From: Corythucha ciliata
Lineage: Eukaryota; Arthropoda; Insecta; Hemiptera; Tingidae
Assembly (NCBI GenBank): GCA_038030265.1
Contig: CM075938.1
Coordinates: 50,461,189 to 50,525,188 of the forward strand
Reading direction: 5' to 3'
DNA: 64,000 nt
Shown here: positions 53,513 through 64,000 of the stretch, in pieces
Position numbering within the stretch: position 1 is the stretch's first letter
Layout of the letters: each line of letters begins with the position of its first letter
Notes under the pieces: generated by a model
The model's input: only the letters and a program-made list of their open reading frames with translations
Databases searched by the model: none
What the model was told of the DNA's origin: nothing
Made by a program: the position numbers and the translations under genes

Positions 53513-56500
53513 CTAATTACCGATTTTTCCACATTTCAGTCGTGAATTCGAGCTTTTCCTGAATTTTATCCGCCAATTAGAGATTTTTCCTCATTTAGCC
53601 GCAGATTAGCGAATTTTTCCCATTTTTAGCCCCGAAGTAGCTTTGACAAGTCACGAAATGGCGCGTTTTTTTCAAGATTTTAACAGCAATTTAAGAATTT
53701 TTTCCGCACTTCAGCGCTTTTTCTAAAATTTGTCTGGAATTGGCGATTTCTCTCTATTTTATAGCCGCGAATTAGTGAATTTTTGCCGCGAATTAGTGTT
53801 TTCCTGATTTTAGCCGCTATAATACGAGTAGGAGCAATTTTTCCCAATTTTATCCGTGAGTTAGCGCTTTGAGCCGCGGATTAGTGACTTTTTAACTTTT
53901 AGCAATTAATTAGCGCTTTTTTTTTCACCTGAGCTGACGAATCCGCGAATTATAGCGGCGAATTTTCGTTTTTCTAACTTTTTATCCGAATAAGGCCCGG
54001 GTCGACCATATGGGTTTAAAGTTCCGTTTTACACTAAGCTGAGCTTAATAGCTTAAATCCCAATCAGAATTTAGTATTATTAGTAGTACAATCAGGATTT
54101 ATACAAAATCGTTTAAACCCTTAGCAACGCTTAAACGGACATTGTCGACCTAACCCTAAGTGTCATTGGTGAATTATTGATTTTTCTCCAATTTAGCCCC
54201 GAATTGGCTTTTCGTAATTTTAGCAACGAATTACACTGCCTTTTTCTCAACTTCATCTCTGAATTCAGCGGTTTTCCTCGTATTGTAGCCGCGAAGAATC
54301 GTTTTTCCGCGTGATGTGTGAATTTTTACCGTAATTTTCAGCGCTTTTTCTCAATTTTATCCGTGAGTTAGCGGGTTTTCCTAATTTCAGCCGTGAATTA
54401 GCAATTTTCTCCAGTTTAGCCCCGAATTAGCGTTGTTCTCAATTTTTTTTTCTTGAAGTTGCATCTAGAAACCTCGAATTAGCACTTTTTCACAATTTTG
54501 GCAGCATTGTAGCCATACGTGTACTTGTCCCAAGAACAGAGGACATTACTTCGCATTCTCAGTTTTAGTCGCCTAAAAGGGCTTCCAGATCAGCGTATTT
54601 TCTCTATGTTAGCTGCAAAATTGCCCCTCTAGAAGCCGTTAAGACAATTCCAACTTTGCCCCTCTTGTTTTGCTAGATGCGCTCCTTAGGACCAGGCGCC
54701 CCCGGGCGGTCACTAGGCTCGCTTCTCCCCCCCCCCCTCGGTCCCCTATAATTTTTAACGTTGCGTTGAATTTACGACATTTTCTGACTCTAAGAACCGC
54801 GAATTTCTCAATTTTAACCGAGAATTAGGTAGCGATTTTTCTCGATTTTTGCCACGAATTCTGAAAAAGTGAATGAAAAGTGCTCTATATCTCAATTTTA
54901 GGCGGTAATTAACGATTTTTCTCAAAGTTCTAGCCGGTAGTGAACGGATTTTATCAAATGCATCCACGAATTTGAGTTTTCCACGCAATTATAGCAGCAC
55001 ATTAGTTCTTTTTCTCTATTCTATCCGGGAATTACCGTTTTTCTTCAATTCTTACTCAAGTTGATTAGCGATTTTTCTCAATTTTTTGCCACGCATTATT
55101 TCTTAATCTTAGCCGCGAATTTTCTCTTAGTTTCACCCGCAAATTGCCGCTTACACTCAACTCAATTCAGCCCCAAATAAGCGGCTTTCTCAACAAAATT
55201 CGCGAATTAGCGCGATATCCGCGCCTTCGCCTTAGCCTGGAATTAATGCGTTTTCTCACTTTCTAAGCACCGAATCTCAATGTTAGGCGGGAATTAGCAT
55301 TTTTTCAGTTTTAGCGATAATAAGTTTCATCAAACATTGCGTTTTTCTCAATTTTATTAACACAATAGCACTTTTTATCAATTTTTGCAGCGAATTAGTG
55401 CTACGTCCCAATATTAGCCGCGGATTATTTGTTTAATTTTAGAAGTGGATTATTTATTCTTTTTCTTGGTTTTTAGCCGCGAATCAGCGCATTTTCTCAA
55501 ATTAATCCGCGATTAAGCGTTTTTTTCTTTTTTCCACGAGTAATAAGCCCTATTTTCAAAAATGATTTTTTTTTTATCAATTTTAGCTGCGAATGGGTGC
55601 TTTTTCCCCCATTTTTGTTGGAAATCAGCAGGTTTTCTCAATTTTAGCCGCGAATACTAGCGTTCTTTCTCAATTTCAACCACGAAGCTGCCTGAAGAAA
55701 CCGCGAAACCACATTTCCTCGACTTTAGCTGTGACGTGAAATGAGCGCCTTCATCAATTTCAGCCACGAATGAGCTCTTTTCCTTCAATTTTATCCGCGA
55801 GTCAGCACTTTTTCCCCAATTTTAGCCGCGCATTAAAAATTTTTTTCACATTGAGCCATGAGTTTTAGCGCTTTTTCGTAATTTTAGTCAAGAAGTTGCC
55901 CCCAGAATTTACCAATTATCCGACCTAAATCCGGGAATTAGTAATTTTTCTTCATTTTAGCTACCAATTGGCGCTGCATTTCTAAATTTCATCCGCGATT
56001 TAAGGATTTTCCTTAATTTTGTCCGCAAATCAGCGATTTTTCTCCATTCTAGCCACGAAGTTGCCTCCAGAAACCGCGAATCGGAAATTTCTCTAATATG
56101 TACTGCCTCAAATTAGCGTTTTCTCAATAATTTAGCAGCAAAGGATAGCTTTTTCTCAATTTTAGCTTCAAAGGATTGACTGGTTTCAGCCGCGGAATTT
56201 CAGCCGCGAATTATTATACATTCATCTTCGGTTATAGATTTAATATTTTATACATTTTATCCGCGAATAATCACTTTTTCTCAATTTTGGTTGTGGATTG
56301 ACGCTTTTCAAATTTGAACAAGGACTTTTTTCACTTTTTAGCCCTGAATTACCGCTTTTTATTAATTTTAGCCTCGCAAATGCCTCCGGAATCCGTGAAT
56401 TAGCGTTTTCTCGATTTTAGCTGGGAATGAACGACAGCTCTTTTTGTCAATTATCGGCCCCGAATGAGCGCTTTGCCCGCAATTTTAGCCTCGAATGTTA

Positions 56501-56590
56501 GCGCTTTCTCTAAACTTTTAGCCCCGTACAGCGTATACTTGGCCTAAGATCAGCACATTAGCGCGTGCTTTCTAAATTTCAGCCGCCCCC
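53513..56590 (+). repeat. Main minisatellite family array, forward (largest block)
   Basis: About 90 forward units (TTTTTCTCAATTTTAG / CCGCGAATTAGCG), interrupted by a MITE at 53994-54156 and a short G/C-rich patch at 54680-54745. Landmark units of the type GAAGTTGCCTCCAGAAACCG recur near 54450, 55680, 55905, 56050 and 56370. It ends with AAGATCAGCACATTAGCGCG near 56545, a word shared with the orientation switch near 6735 (inverted). No gene. Confidence 0.85.
53994..54156. mobile_element. 163-bp MITE, TAA target duplication (PIF/Harbinger-like)
   Basis: The left end GGCCCGGGTCGACCATATGG and the inverted right end GGGTTAGGTCGACAATGTCC pair imperfectly. TAA flanks both sides (53991-53993, 54157-54159). 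Inner arms share GTTTAAA/TTTAAAC words. It is inserted inside the minisatellite and is non-coding. Confidence 0.7.
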
Positions 56591-58235
56591 GCGGGACGCG
56601 GACGAGCTAATTTGACATTATGCCTTGGCGATAGCACTTATGAAGACGAGGGCAGGTCATGCCGGTTCTTGCCTAACTTGACCACTCAATCTATGTAGAC
56701 AAGACGTGAAAAAAAGTGTGCCGAATGAATGGGGGAGGGTCTATTTGTCACTTCCCCCCCCCCTAAATCCCGCGGTCTTGACGGTGTTAGACCAACGGTA
56801 AGTTGAGCTAATGACTGATCTAACAATAAGTTGATCGCTCCAGAAAACTCGCGTTAAATTCAAGCGGATACTACGAGAAAGAACAGAAATGCAAAGCCAC
56901 GAGAGAGTTAAAACGCAATAATATGAATTAACCCAAGCGTAAACCCGCTGATGGGAAGAATATGTCAGGACATTGTTAGCAGGGCTGCAGGGAAACTTGG
57001 GAGGGAGGGGCTTCCCTCTTTCAGGAAACAGACTACAAGCATGTTTTGATGATACAATTGTGGATTAGGAAGAGAAAGCAGAGTCATTTCTCTCTCACTC
57101 ACAAACCCACTCTTGTCTCACGCGAGTGTGAACCTTCTGATACTGATAGAAACTCAGCTCACACTTCTACATCCCGCCTCCACGTCTCCACCACAGCTCT
57201 GCCTCACATCCTCTTTTCGGGCTTCCGGGGACCGGGATGCCTTGATTGAGTGGGTGGCGGTTAAAATAGCGATTGTTGTCATAGTTTTCCTCTATCCTAA
57301 AGCTCGTAACGATGTTATTACAGTGTGATTGGTGAGGATTGTGTGTGTGTGCGCGGGGGGGGGGGGTGGATTGGCGCTATGAGGAGGGTTAAAAGGGTGT
57401 AGGTTAGTATAAAAGGAAACTGGGTTGGCGGATTGGCTCATTCAGAGAGCGACCCCTTCTAAACTTATTAATGTTGTAAGGAAATAGGAATGGGAAATTG
57501 AAGAAAACAAAAGACCTCCCCTTCCCTCCCCCCAATCATCATTCACCCTTTCACAAAGGAACCCAAAGCTTTTCTAAAATCAATCAATTTTTTTCTTCTT
57601 AACGCTGGTATAAAGTGTATCAATGGGATAAAACATTTATCGCGATAGCAAAGGACAGAAAGAGACGAACTGCACATCAATCATTTACACCGAAAGCGAT
57701 TTGCATGCGGTCGTGAGGGTTTTTGCATCGAAGAATAGAAGAAGAAGAAAAACGCCTCCCTCCTGATTGATTACAACCCCGTTTTCCCTCGTTATTTTTC
57801 CCTTCAAAAATATGGCTGATACACCATAAATTAAAACTGACCTGCTGCCTCTCGAGGTTCAAGCAAATTTGTTGTCATTGGAACGCTCGAATGGAAAACC
57901 TTTTTTTCCTATTTTTATTGTGCGACGCTAAAAAAAAAAAAAAAGTATGTAAACGAGACGCCGCAATTCTATGCGTTGCGACCTGCTGCAGTGTTGTTTT
58001 AAGCGAACAATTTTTTTTGTCTTTTTCACTATCGATCAGCCGAGTTTCCCATAACTACTGAATTGGTGTGGAAAGGGGGGGGTGGGGCAGAAAAAAAGCA
58101 TACAAAAAGCGAGATGGATGCTCAAAGTGTTGAAAGTATAGGGACGTCACTAAAAGTGGGCGGGTAGGGGAGGGCAACTGTGATCTGCCAGTTGATTGGG
58201 GAAAGCTGGAAGCAGATAGCGTACTACAATTGGGG
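56591..58235. other. Unique spacer, no gene supported
   Basis: C and G runs (56753, 57355, 58074), a (GT)n/GC patch at 57341 and an A run at 57931. Frames of 60-70 codons without domains; the two at 57046-57328 are in low-complexity Ser/Thr-rich sequence. Confidence 0.45.
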
Positions 58236-58700
58236 AAAATGGGAATCCCCCCCCCCCTGGAAATTTGCGAAAAGCTCATTTTTCCCTGAAACTTGCATTT
58301 TCTTAGGAATTAAGACCCGACGTTTTCAACGCCACAGATATGCAGCCTGGAAACTTTCAATTTTGTTGCTTCTGCAGGCTGTGGGCGTTTTTGTCAGTGT
58401 TGGGCGCCGGCTCCTTTGCGTTCTGATGCCGGCCAGAAAATTTGTAATTTCGCTCAAATTAGGAACCAGAACTGGCACATTCTCAAATATGTATCTCTAA
58501 ATATTGCATTCACACGCCTATTCGTACGTCAGTGGGTACAGTCCCACAAAAACAAAAAGCTCAAAAAACTTGCTATTTCGCGAAAATACAGACGAGAAAC
58601 TAGTGATCTGGCGAAATTAAATGCCGAAAACTACGAATTTCGCGAATATTTTTGACCTGAAACTTGCAATTTCACTACCTTAGTATTCAGTCGGGACAAT
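58236..58700 (+). repeat. Minisatellite array F
   Basis: Units such as GAAACTTGCATTTTCTTAGG and GAAACTTGCAATTTCACTA with about 30-bp spacing, starting after a C run at 58249. The 106-codon frame at 58180-58500 spans unique and repeat sequence and is not called. Confidence 0.6.
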
Positions 58701-58818
58701 TTTCAGACTATTCTTTAGACTTTGAGCGCTGTCGCTGCCGTGGCTGGCTTGCCCGGGGTTCCACGATTACTAATAAGAAGCCCGAAACTTGAAATTCCCT
58801 TGATTTTTGGCCCCTTCC

Positions 58819-59041
58819 ATCCATCAAGTTGGATAAGGACACACTTTCCAGCAAACCCACAAATTACTCACGATCCTGTATACCTTCTGGTTAACCTTTC
58901 ATCCTCTATTTCCGATGTTAGGTGCACAACAGTGCCCTCAATAACATACTCTACACCCCCTCCCCACAATCTTCATACAAACACTCATTTTAGTGTCTTA
59001 AATCATAAAAGTCGAGTTTTTTAGGAGTTTTAGCCGCGAAA
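58819..59041. repeat. Dispersed repeat, copy 1 of a pair
   Basis: Shares TCCATCAAGTT, ACAAGGACACACTTTCC-like, CTTCTGGTTAACCTTTC and a GTTTTAGCC(G/A)CGAAAT end with 61912-62310, in the same order. The copies are diverged and differ in length in the middle. No coding frame is shared. Confidence 0.7.
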
Positions 59042-59749
59042 TAGCCTAACTCGCGGTCCCCTCTCCTCACCCAATGTCACAACTTTCCTCAAATTTATCG
59101 CACGGAACAGCCAAACTTGCTAATTCTTTCCTATTATTGCCAAAATTGATAAGACCTTAAAAATTTGAGCCACAAATGGTCCAAACTTGCGGTTTCCCAC
59201 AATTTCTTATGGCGATGAGCAGTCAAAACTGTGATTTTTGGTGATTTTCGTCGCGTAAATATTGTTCAAGTCACGCTTTGCCCCGATTTTAACCGCAAAA
59301 CAGCCCCCCCCCCACCCCCCGCACTCGAGGGTTTTATCAAATAATTTCTTCTATGGATCAGAAGACAAATTGCAATTTTCTGGAATTTCAGCCACGAAAT
59401 GGGCGAAACTCTTGCGGGCTGCCCTTAATTTCATCTGCCAAGCGCCAAGCCGACAATATTCCGTCCGTCTTTCATTTGTATTTGTATTTTTTAATTAATT
59501 TTAAAAAAGGTCATCTTCACACGTTTACAATCAAAATTTCCATGGGTGTTTGACTCATTCAAAGAGCAATTTCGCGGGTCTCTCTCCTTCAAAAGAACTA
59601 AATTTCACGGGTTTTTTGCCTTTTCAAAAATCTTATAAAAAATCGTCAGTGGAAATAGTCAGAATGGTCAAAGTTTGGAATGTTTTGAAGCGAAAATGCT
59701 AGGTTTTTTCCTATTTAAATGGAACGATTCCTAAATTTAGCCATTTTTA
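59042..59749. other. Degenerate repeat-like sequence, no gene
   Basis: Scattered array F/D words (CAAACTTGCGGTTTCCC, AGCAATTTCGCGGGTCTC) with a C run at 59305. No domain in any frame. Confidence 0.45.
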
Positions 59750-60230
59750 TTGAGGACACTCACAGAGTCAGGTTTAACCAATATTTGGGCTTGATTGGCT
59801 ATTTTTGGGGCGTCAACTGCCAGTTTGGCTTCACTTTTAAAGCGTGAATGGTCGGTTTAAGACATTTTCAAGGCGCAATAACAATCGCTTTTTCCATTTT
59901 GGGGCCATAAATAATCAGTTTTAGCCGTTTTTTTTATAGTGTGAATAGACAGTTAAGTTTGCTTTAGGGCTCATAGAGGGCGCGAATAGACAGTTTCGCC
60001 ATTTTTTGTGGCGCATTTAGTCATGTTTGCCATTTCTTAGGGCGTCAGTTACATCATCCATATCTGAATGCTGCGAATGGTCAGTTGGGCCATTTTCAAG
60101 GCGTGAATGGTCAGTTTAGCAATTTTTAAAGCGCTAATAGTCAGTTTGGAAGTTTTTGGAGCGTGACTGGTCAGTTAGGCAATTTTTGAGGCTCGAACGC
60201 TCAGTTGTGCCATTTTGAGAGTTCTGAAAA
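59750..60230 (+). repeat. Minisatellite array G (30 bp unit)
   Basis: Units GCGTGAATGGTCAGTTTAGC followed by AATTTTTAAA; spacing is exactly 30 bp between 60100 and 60190. Confidence 0.75.
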
Positions 60231-61911
60231 AAAAAAACAGACCAGAAACTTGTTCTCTGGCGAAATTAAAAGCCGAAAACTACGAATTTCGCAATTTCAC
60301 TAGTATTCAGTCGGGAAAATAAGTAATTTAGCACTTTCTACTTCGGTGAACTTTTAATTTAGCAAATTCAAATCAAATAAAATTGGAACTTTAGTTAGAA
60401 ATTACGAGTTAAAGAAAGAAAGCGGCCTCCTCAAGCTCCCGCATGTTTCCAGGCCGGAAGAATAAAACACTTTTAAAAGGCGACGAAAGCCACCGCGGTG
60501 GGGACATTGTACTCGAATATAACGTGGGCGCGAGAGCAGCTCTAATCGTGATACCCACGAGGCTTCAGTTCTAAAACACGTCTAATAAAAAAATATAAAA
60601 AATCTCATCCTCCTACTCGGAACGGCGTGTAGGTTTTTGTCTCATTTAATACGAAAGGTGTGTGCTTACACGGTACAAACTCGTGTTCGATAACAATCAA
60701 AAACTTCGGTATCAACAAGATCGAAATCTGTGTAAAAATTAGAAGGAGAAAGCCCCGGTGTGATGATGTGGTGGAGGGGTCATACGGGGGGGGGGGGCAG
60801 TTAAATCCTTCATTTCATATTCCTTCACAGAAGATTGAGAAGGTGCGGACGCTTCACGCTCCGTTTCGAATTCGAGCGTATAAATCTTTTAAAGGCTATT
60901 TTCCAACCATTCATTTCACATTTTAAATTGGGCGGAGTTGCCAATAAAAATTAGTTCCGGGGCGAGTAAAAAATCGTATGCGGTAAGTCACGGCGATCCC
61001 TCACTTTCCGACTGCCGACTTTAAGAAAAACGTTAATGTAAAAGTCTAATCCTGAGGTCTAAACCTGAGGCCATTTTGAATTCGGTGGAACACGAACTAC
61101 AATGACCCACCTATTATTATTTTTGTATGGACTCGGGATGCTGAAGCGTTTCTATTTTCAGAGTTGCGAGATAATAGCCCCAACTGAAGAAAAAAAGGGC
61201 TTCTGTGATCCGCCTCCCTTTTATTGCGCGTATCGTTTTCCCGATGATATAATTATGGGACTGCCGCAGTATAGCCGTAGCTCCGTGCCCCCCCTTTCAC
61301 CCCCCGTCTCATTCACCACTACGCTTCCATCGGGCGCGTTGATTTAAGACCCGCTAAGAGTTTGGGCAAAGGCATCAATTATCGGTCAATGCCCCTCCCC
61401 CTTTATTAAGTCGCCCTCACGTTGATCAATCAATGTTTCAACGATTCAATACAGCCGCCAGAGCTTTATAGAAAGATGAAGTGAGAGGGGGGTACAAACG
61501 CGTGAAGACGGATTATTGCGTTTAAACGACCCCCATCCCCAGCCCCCTTCCACCCAACCCAAACACCACACCTCGTCTTTATACCTTTAATGAGAGCAGG
61601 AATATCACCCTAGTTAGGCGTGCTGAGGTGAGAATTATACGCTCCGACACCCTAAATGAGATATTGATGTCACGGTAGTGACGAGATCGGTGGTTTGGAG
61701 TGGGGCTGGTGAAGGGGTGGGGGTGAGAGCGCCATCATTTGAGAGGACTTGATTGTTCCAATCAATCGATCATCATTAATTTCATTGCGTAATGAGGCGA
61801 GTGAACTGAAAGCCATGCGCTCCCCCCCTCAATACCCACTTTTATAGATTTTGTGCTCTTCAAAATCACAAGAAACGACATTTTGCGTTAAAATATGCGC
61901 CTTTAACAGCT
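60231..61911. other. Unique spacer, no gene supported
   Basis: A G run at 60785, C runs at 61290 and 61824, and frames below 90 codons without domains. The word GAAACTTGTTCTCTGGCGAA near 60245 repeats text from 58600, so the left edge is a diverged copy of array F. Confidence 0.4.
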
Positions 61912-62310
61912 TCCATCAAGTTGACAAGGACACACTTTCCGCAGGAAACCCAAAAATTATTTACGATCCTTTACCTTCTGGTTAACCTTTCCTCCTCTGT
62001 TTTCGATCTTTGGTGCATAACTGTGCCAAGCTATATCTCCATTTGTGCGCTTTCGTCTTCCCGTTTCAATTCAACAAGCATTTTTCAACATTCGCTTAAA
62101 CTTTCAACAACGCATGCGTCTAAGCAATGCACGCAATTTTTGATATCCTTCCAGCTTTTTGAGGCATGCAATAGCGCATTCCTCGCGTTCAACACACCGT
62201 GCGCCATGACGCTCAACCCCCCCCCCCCCCGGTCACATCACATCACCGACATACACATACTCATTCAAGTGTCATAAAAATCGAGATTTTTCGAGTTTTA
62301 GCCACGAAAT
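61912..62310. repeat. Dispersed repeat, copy 2, interrupted at its right end
   Basis: Partner of 58819-59041. After GTTTTAGCCACGAAAT (62310) it diverges abruptly into CAGGGCTGATTTTAGACC, a hAT-type terminus, whereas copy 1 continues AGCCTAACTCGCGG. A C run lies at 62218-62230. Confidence 0.7.
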
Positions 62311-62572
62311 CAGGGCTGATTTTAGACCTGCGTGACCGGGGGTGGCGGTGAGATGAGTTCTCCCTCCCCCTGCCACATTTATCCTATTCGCCTAATTTAT
62401 TAATGAATGGCGTGAACCTGGCCTTGATACATGAAGAGAGACATTTATTTAATGAAAGTCGTCCTATTCATTTGATCAGCAGTTTTTTAGTGCATTTCAT
62501 TCAAAAATTGGTCTCGCCCTTTTTTCACTTTTCAGATACTTTTTCAAACTGTGCAGAGTTTTAGTGCATTTC

Positions 62573-62573
<1 letters not shown>

Positions 62574-62601
<28 letters not shown>
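62574..62601. repeat. Poly-T run (28 T)
   Basis: Uninterrupted T run at the left edge of array H, possibly a reverse-strand poly-A tail. Confidence 0.9.
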
Positions 62602-62604
<3 letters not shown>

Positions 62605-63340
62605 TGTCTGGTGTCAGTGGAGTCTTTGTGGTTCAAGTTTTCTGTGGTAAGACTTTTTGTGGCACGGGCTTTTCAAGGTTAGAGCTTTTTGGGGTCCAAG
62701 CTTTTGTAGCTAGTGCATTTGTGGTTAGAGGATTTTGTGGTTAGAGCTTTCCGTTGTTGGAGCTTTTTGTGGTTGGAGACTTTAGTTATTTTCGCATTTC
62801 TGTGGTTCAAGCTTATTGTGGTTCATTTGTTTTGTGGTCAAAAGCATGTTGGCGTTGGATTACATATTTTGGGGTCAGAATATTTTGTGGTCAAGTGCTT
62901 TCTGTGGCTGAGTGTGTCTTGTAGTAAGAAATTTTTGTGGTTAGTGCATTTCTGGTTAGAGGTTTTGTGGTTGGAGCATTTTGTGGTCAGATCATTTTGT
63001 GGTCAGATCATTTTGTGGTTAGAGCATTTTGTGGTTGGAGCATTTTGTGGTTGGAGAATTTTGTGGTTAGTGCATTTTTGGTAAGAGGGTTTTGTGGTTT
63101 GAACATTTTGTGGTTAGAGCATTTTGTGATCAGAGCAATTTGTGGTTAGAGCTTTTTGTTGTCCGAGCTTCTTAGGTTTGCAGCCTTCGGTGTTTTGATC
63201 TTTTAGGGGTTCAAGTCTTTGGGGTTCAATTTGTTTTTAGCTAGACATTTTTGTGGTCAATGCTTTTTGTGGTTAGAGGTTTTTGTGATTCGAGTTATTT
63301 TTTGGTTACAGCATTTAGAGGTCTTTACCGCTTAATCTTG
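62605..63340 (+). repeat. Minisatellite array H (16 bp unit)
   Basis: Tandem GTGGTTAGAGCATTTT units. Between 62960 and 63065 the 16-bp period is almost unbroken (GTGGTCAGATCATTTT, GTGGTTGGAGAATTTT). Because 16 is not a multiple of 3, all frames are used; the frames at 62713-63149 (FVVRAFCGW-type peptides) are repeat shadows. Confidence 0.88.
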
Positions 63341-63509
63341 TCGTTCGTATTTTTTGAGCTATTTTATTTATTTATTTAGGCTTGTACAGTCGAGTATATA
63401 CAATTCATTTTTTTTAAATATTAATAATTCGATTTCATAATTTTTTAGTTGATAAGTTTGACGTCGGGTAATTAATTCCGCTAACAATTAATTATGTAAG
63501 TCGTCCACC
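63341..63509. other. AT-rich sequence with a short TTTA run
   Basis: TTTATTTATTTATTTAGG at 63363-63381 resembles the TTTA runs at 6973 and 28470. No gene. Confidence 0.4.
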
Positions 63510-64000
63510 CCAGGGAAAAATTTCCAAGAGATCCCTACACAAAAATAAAGGAGCCCTCCAGGTGGGGGAAAAGTCGGAAAGGGAACCACCCACCGGACAA
63601 CCCACTGAGCCACCCGAGCGGGTGGAAACCACCCACCGACTATATAACCCGAGCGCCGGCACTCCAAACTTCACTTCATGTCGAGAAGTCAAACGGGGAA
63701 CACCCCAGCAACCTGGACCAGATCTTCGGCCTGCAATTGGACCACTCGACTGGGAAACAGTACGACCCTCCAGCGGCTTCAACGACTGGGAACTTCAGAA
63801 CCCACGACGATCCGGAAATACAACAGCGACGACGCAGTCTTCCCGAAGCGATGGATAGCTCACCAAAAATCACGCCGTACGGGAAAACGTCCAGCGGTCA
63901 ATTGAGACGACTCTTGACCGTTCGTGACGTCACACCCTACCAAGGCATCCACTGGCAAAGCCTATTGGGAACCTTTCCGACCCTTCAGTGATTCGATCCT
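63510..64000 (+). promoter_or_regulatory. GC-richer block with TATA box, possible element promoter/5' region
   Basis: After CCAGGGAAAAATTTCCAAGA the base composition rises. There are two near copies of ACCACCCACCG, a hairpin CCACCCGAGCGGGTGG (63610-63625), a TATATAA box at 63641-63647 and a TGACGTCA palindrome at 63925-63932. Overlapping plus-strand frames (63562-63991) show no domain and run to the window edge. It may be the LTR or 5' UTR of an element that continues beyond the window; this is inference. Confidence 0.3.

Noticed and set aside
57046..57328. Overlapping 67- and 71-codon frames as a small gene
   Set aside because: Low-complexity Ser/Thr/Leu text in unique DNA, no domain and no supporting splice or promoter signal.
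62713..63149. Frames of 123 and 70 codons with FVVRAFCGW repeats
   Set aside because: They are translations of the 16-bp array H in rotating frames; there is no non-repeat coding sequence.

Overview
The window looks like gene-poor, repeat-saturated nuclear DNA from an invertebrate, most likely an arthropod. The evidence is short spliceosomal introns of 65 and 67 bp, tRNA-like retroposons, several classes of eukaryotic transposon, and very little other coding potential. A hemipteran such as a whitefly is a guess from the style of the repeats and has not been tested. I found no convincing host protein gene. Every protein I recognise belongs to a mobile element: a Penelope-like reverse transcriptase/GIY-YIG protein, a P-element/THAP9-like transposase, a Ty3/Gypsy-type Gag-Pol, a Ginger2-like integrase/transposase and a THAP remnant.

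The dominant component is degenerate minisatellite DNA. The main family has a unit of about 30 bp (TTTTTCTCAATTTTAG followed by CCGCGAATTAGCGC). It fills most of 2166-7860, 14530-16140, 25990-27830, 28290-29205, 32800-34450 and 52890-56590, in both orientations. Other arrays with 16, 20 or about 30 bp units (1180-1835, 7865-9400, 17090-17660, 20020-20600, 31636-32755, 34451-34985, 39170-39905, 49101-50960, 58236-58700, 59750-60230, 62605-63340) share parts of the same vocabulary. Two blocks of main array lie inside complete transposon-like units with short terminal inverted repeats and perfect 8-bp target-site duplications: 3978-6538 (CACGTAGG) and 25515-28216 (AATGTAGT). These look like non-autonomous hAT-type elements whose cargo is the minisatellite.

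Other elements, left to right. A head-to-tail MITE pair shares a TTA (1864-2162). A nearly perfect tandem duplication of about 1.75 kb lies at 10427-13944. A tRNA-like gene sits in a snap-back inverted repeat (15436-15846). A 5'-truncated, frameshifted Penelope-like element (21502-23382) carries a foldable hammerhead ribozyme at its 3' end. Two 278-bp MITEs have 9-bp target-site duplications (23392-23669 and 35649-35926). A P-element/THAP9-like transposase relic has recoverable introns, one of them GC-AG (36086-38790), and a C-terminal exon far downstream (45819-46229). Between those two parts lies an LTR retrotransposon with identical 128-bp LTRs (40251-44901) whose pol is broken twice. A complete Ginger2-like transposon (46753-49096) has a 4-bp duplication and subterminal palindromes; its single long frame has one stop codon and a Gln at the catalytic Glu position.

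The remaining stretches (241-1179, 17661-20019, 29721-31635, 50961-52890, 56591-58235, 60231-61911) show no gene I can support. They are marked by unusually frequent C or G runs of 8-12 bases. The last 0.5 kb (63510-64000) is GC-richer with a TATATAA box and may be the start of another element cut by the window edge.
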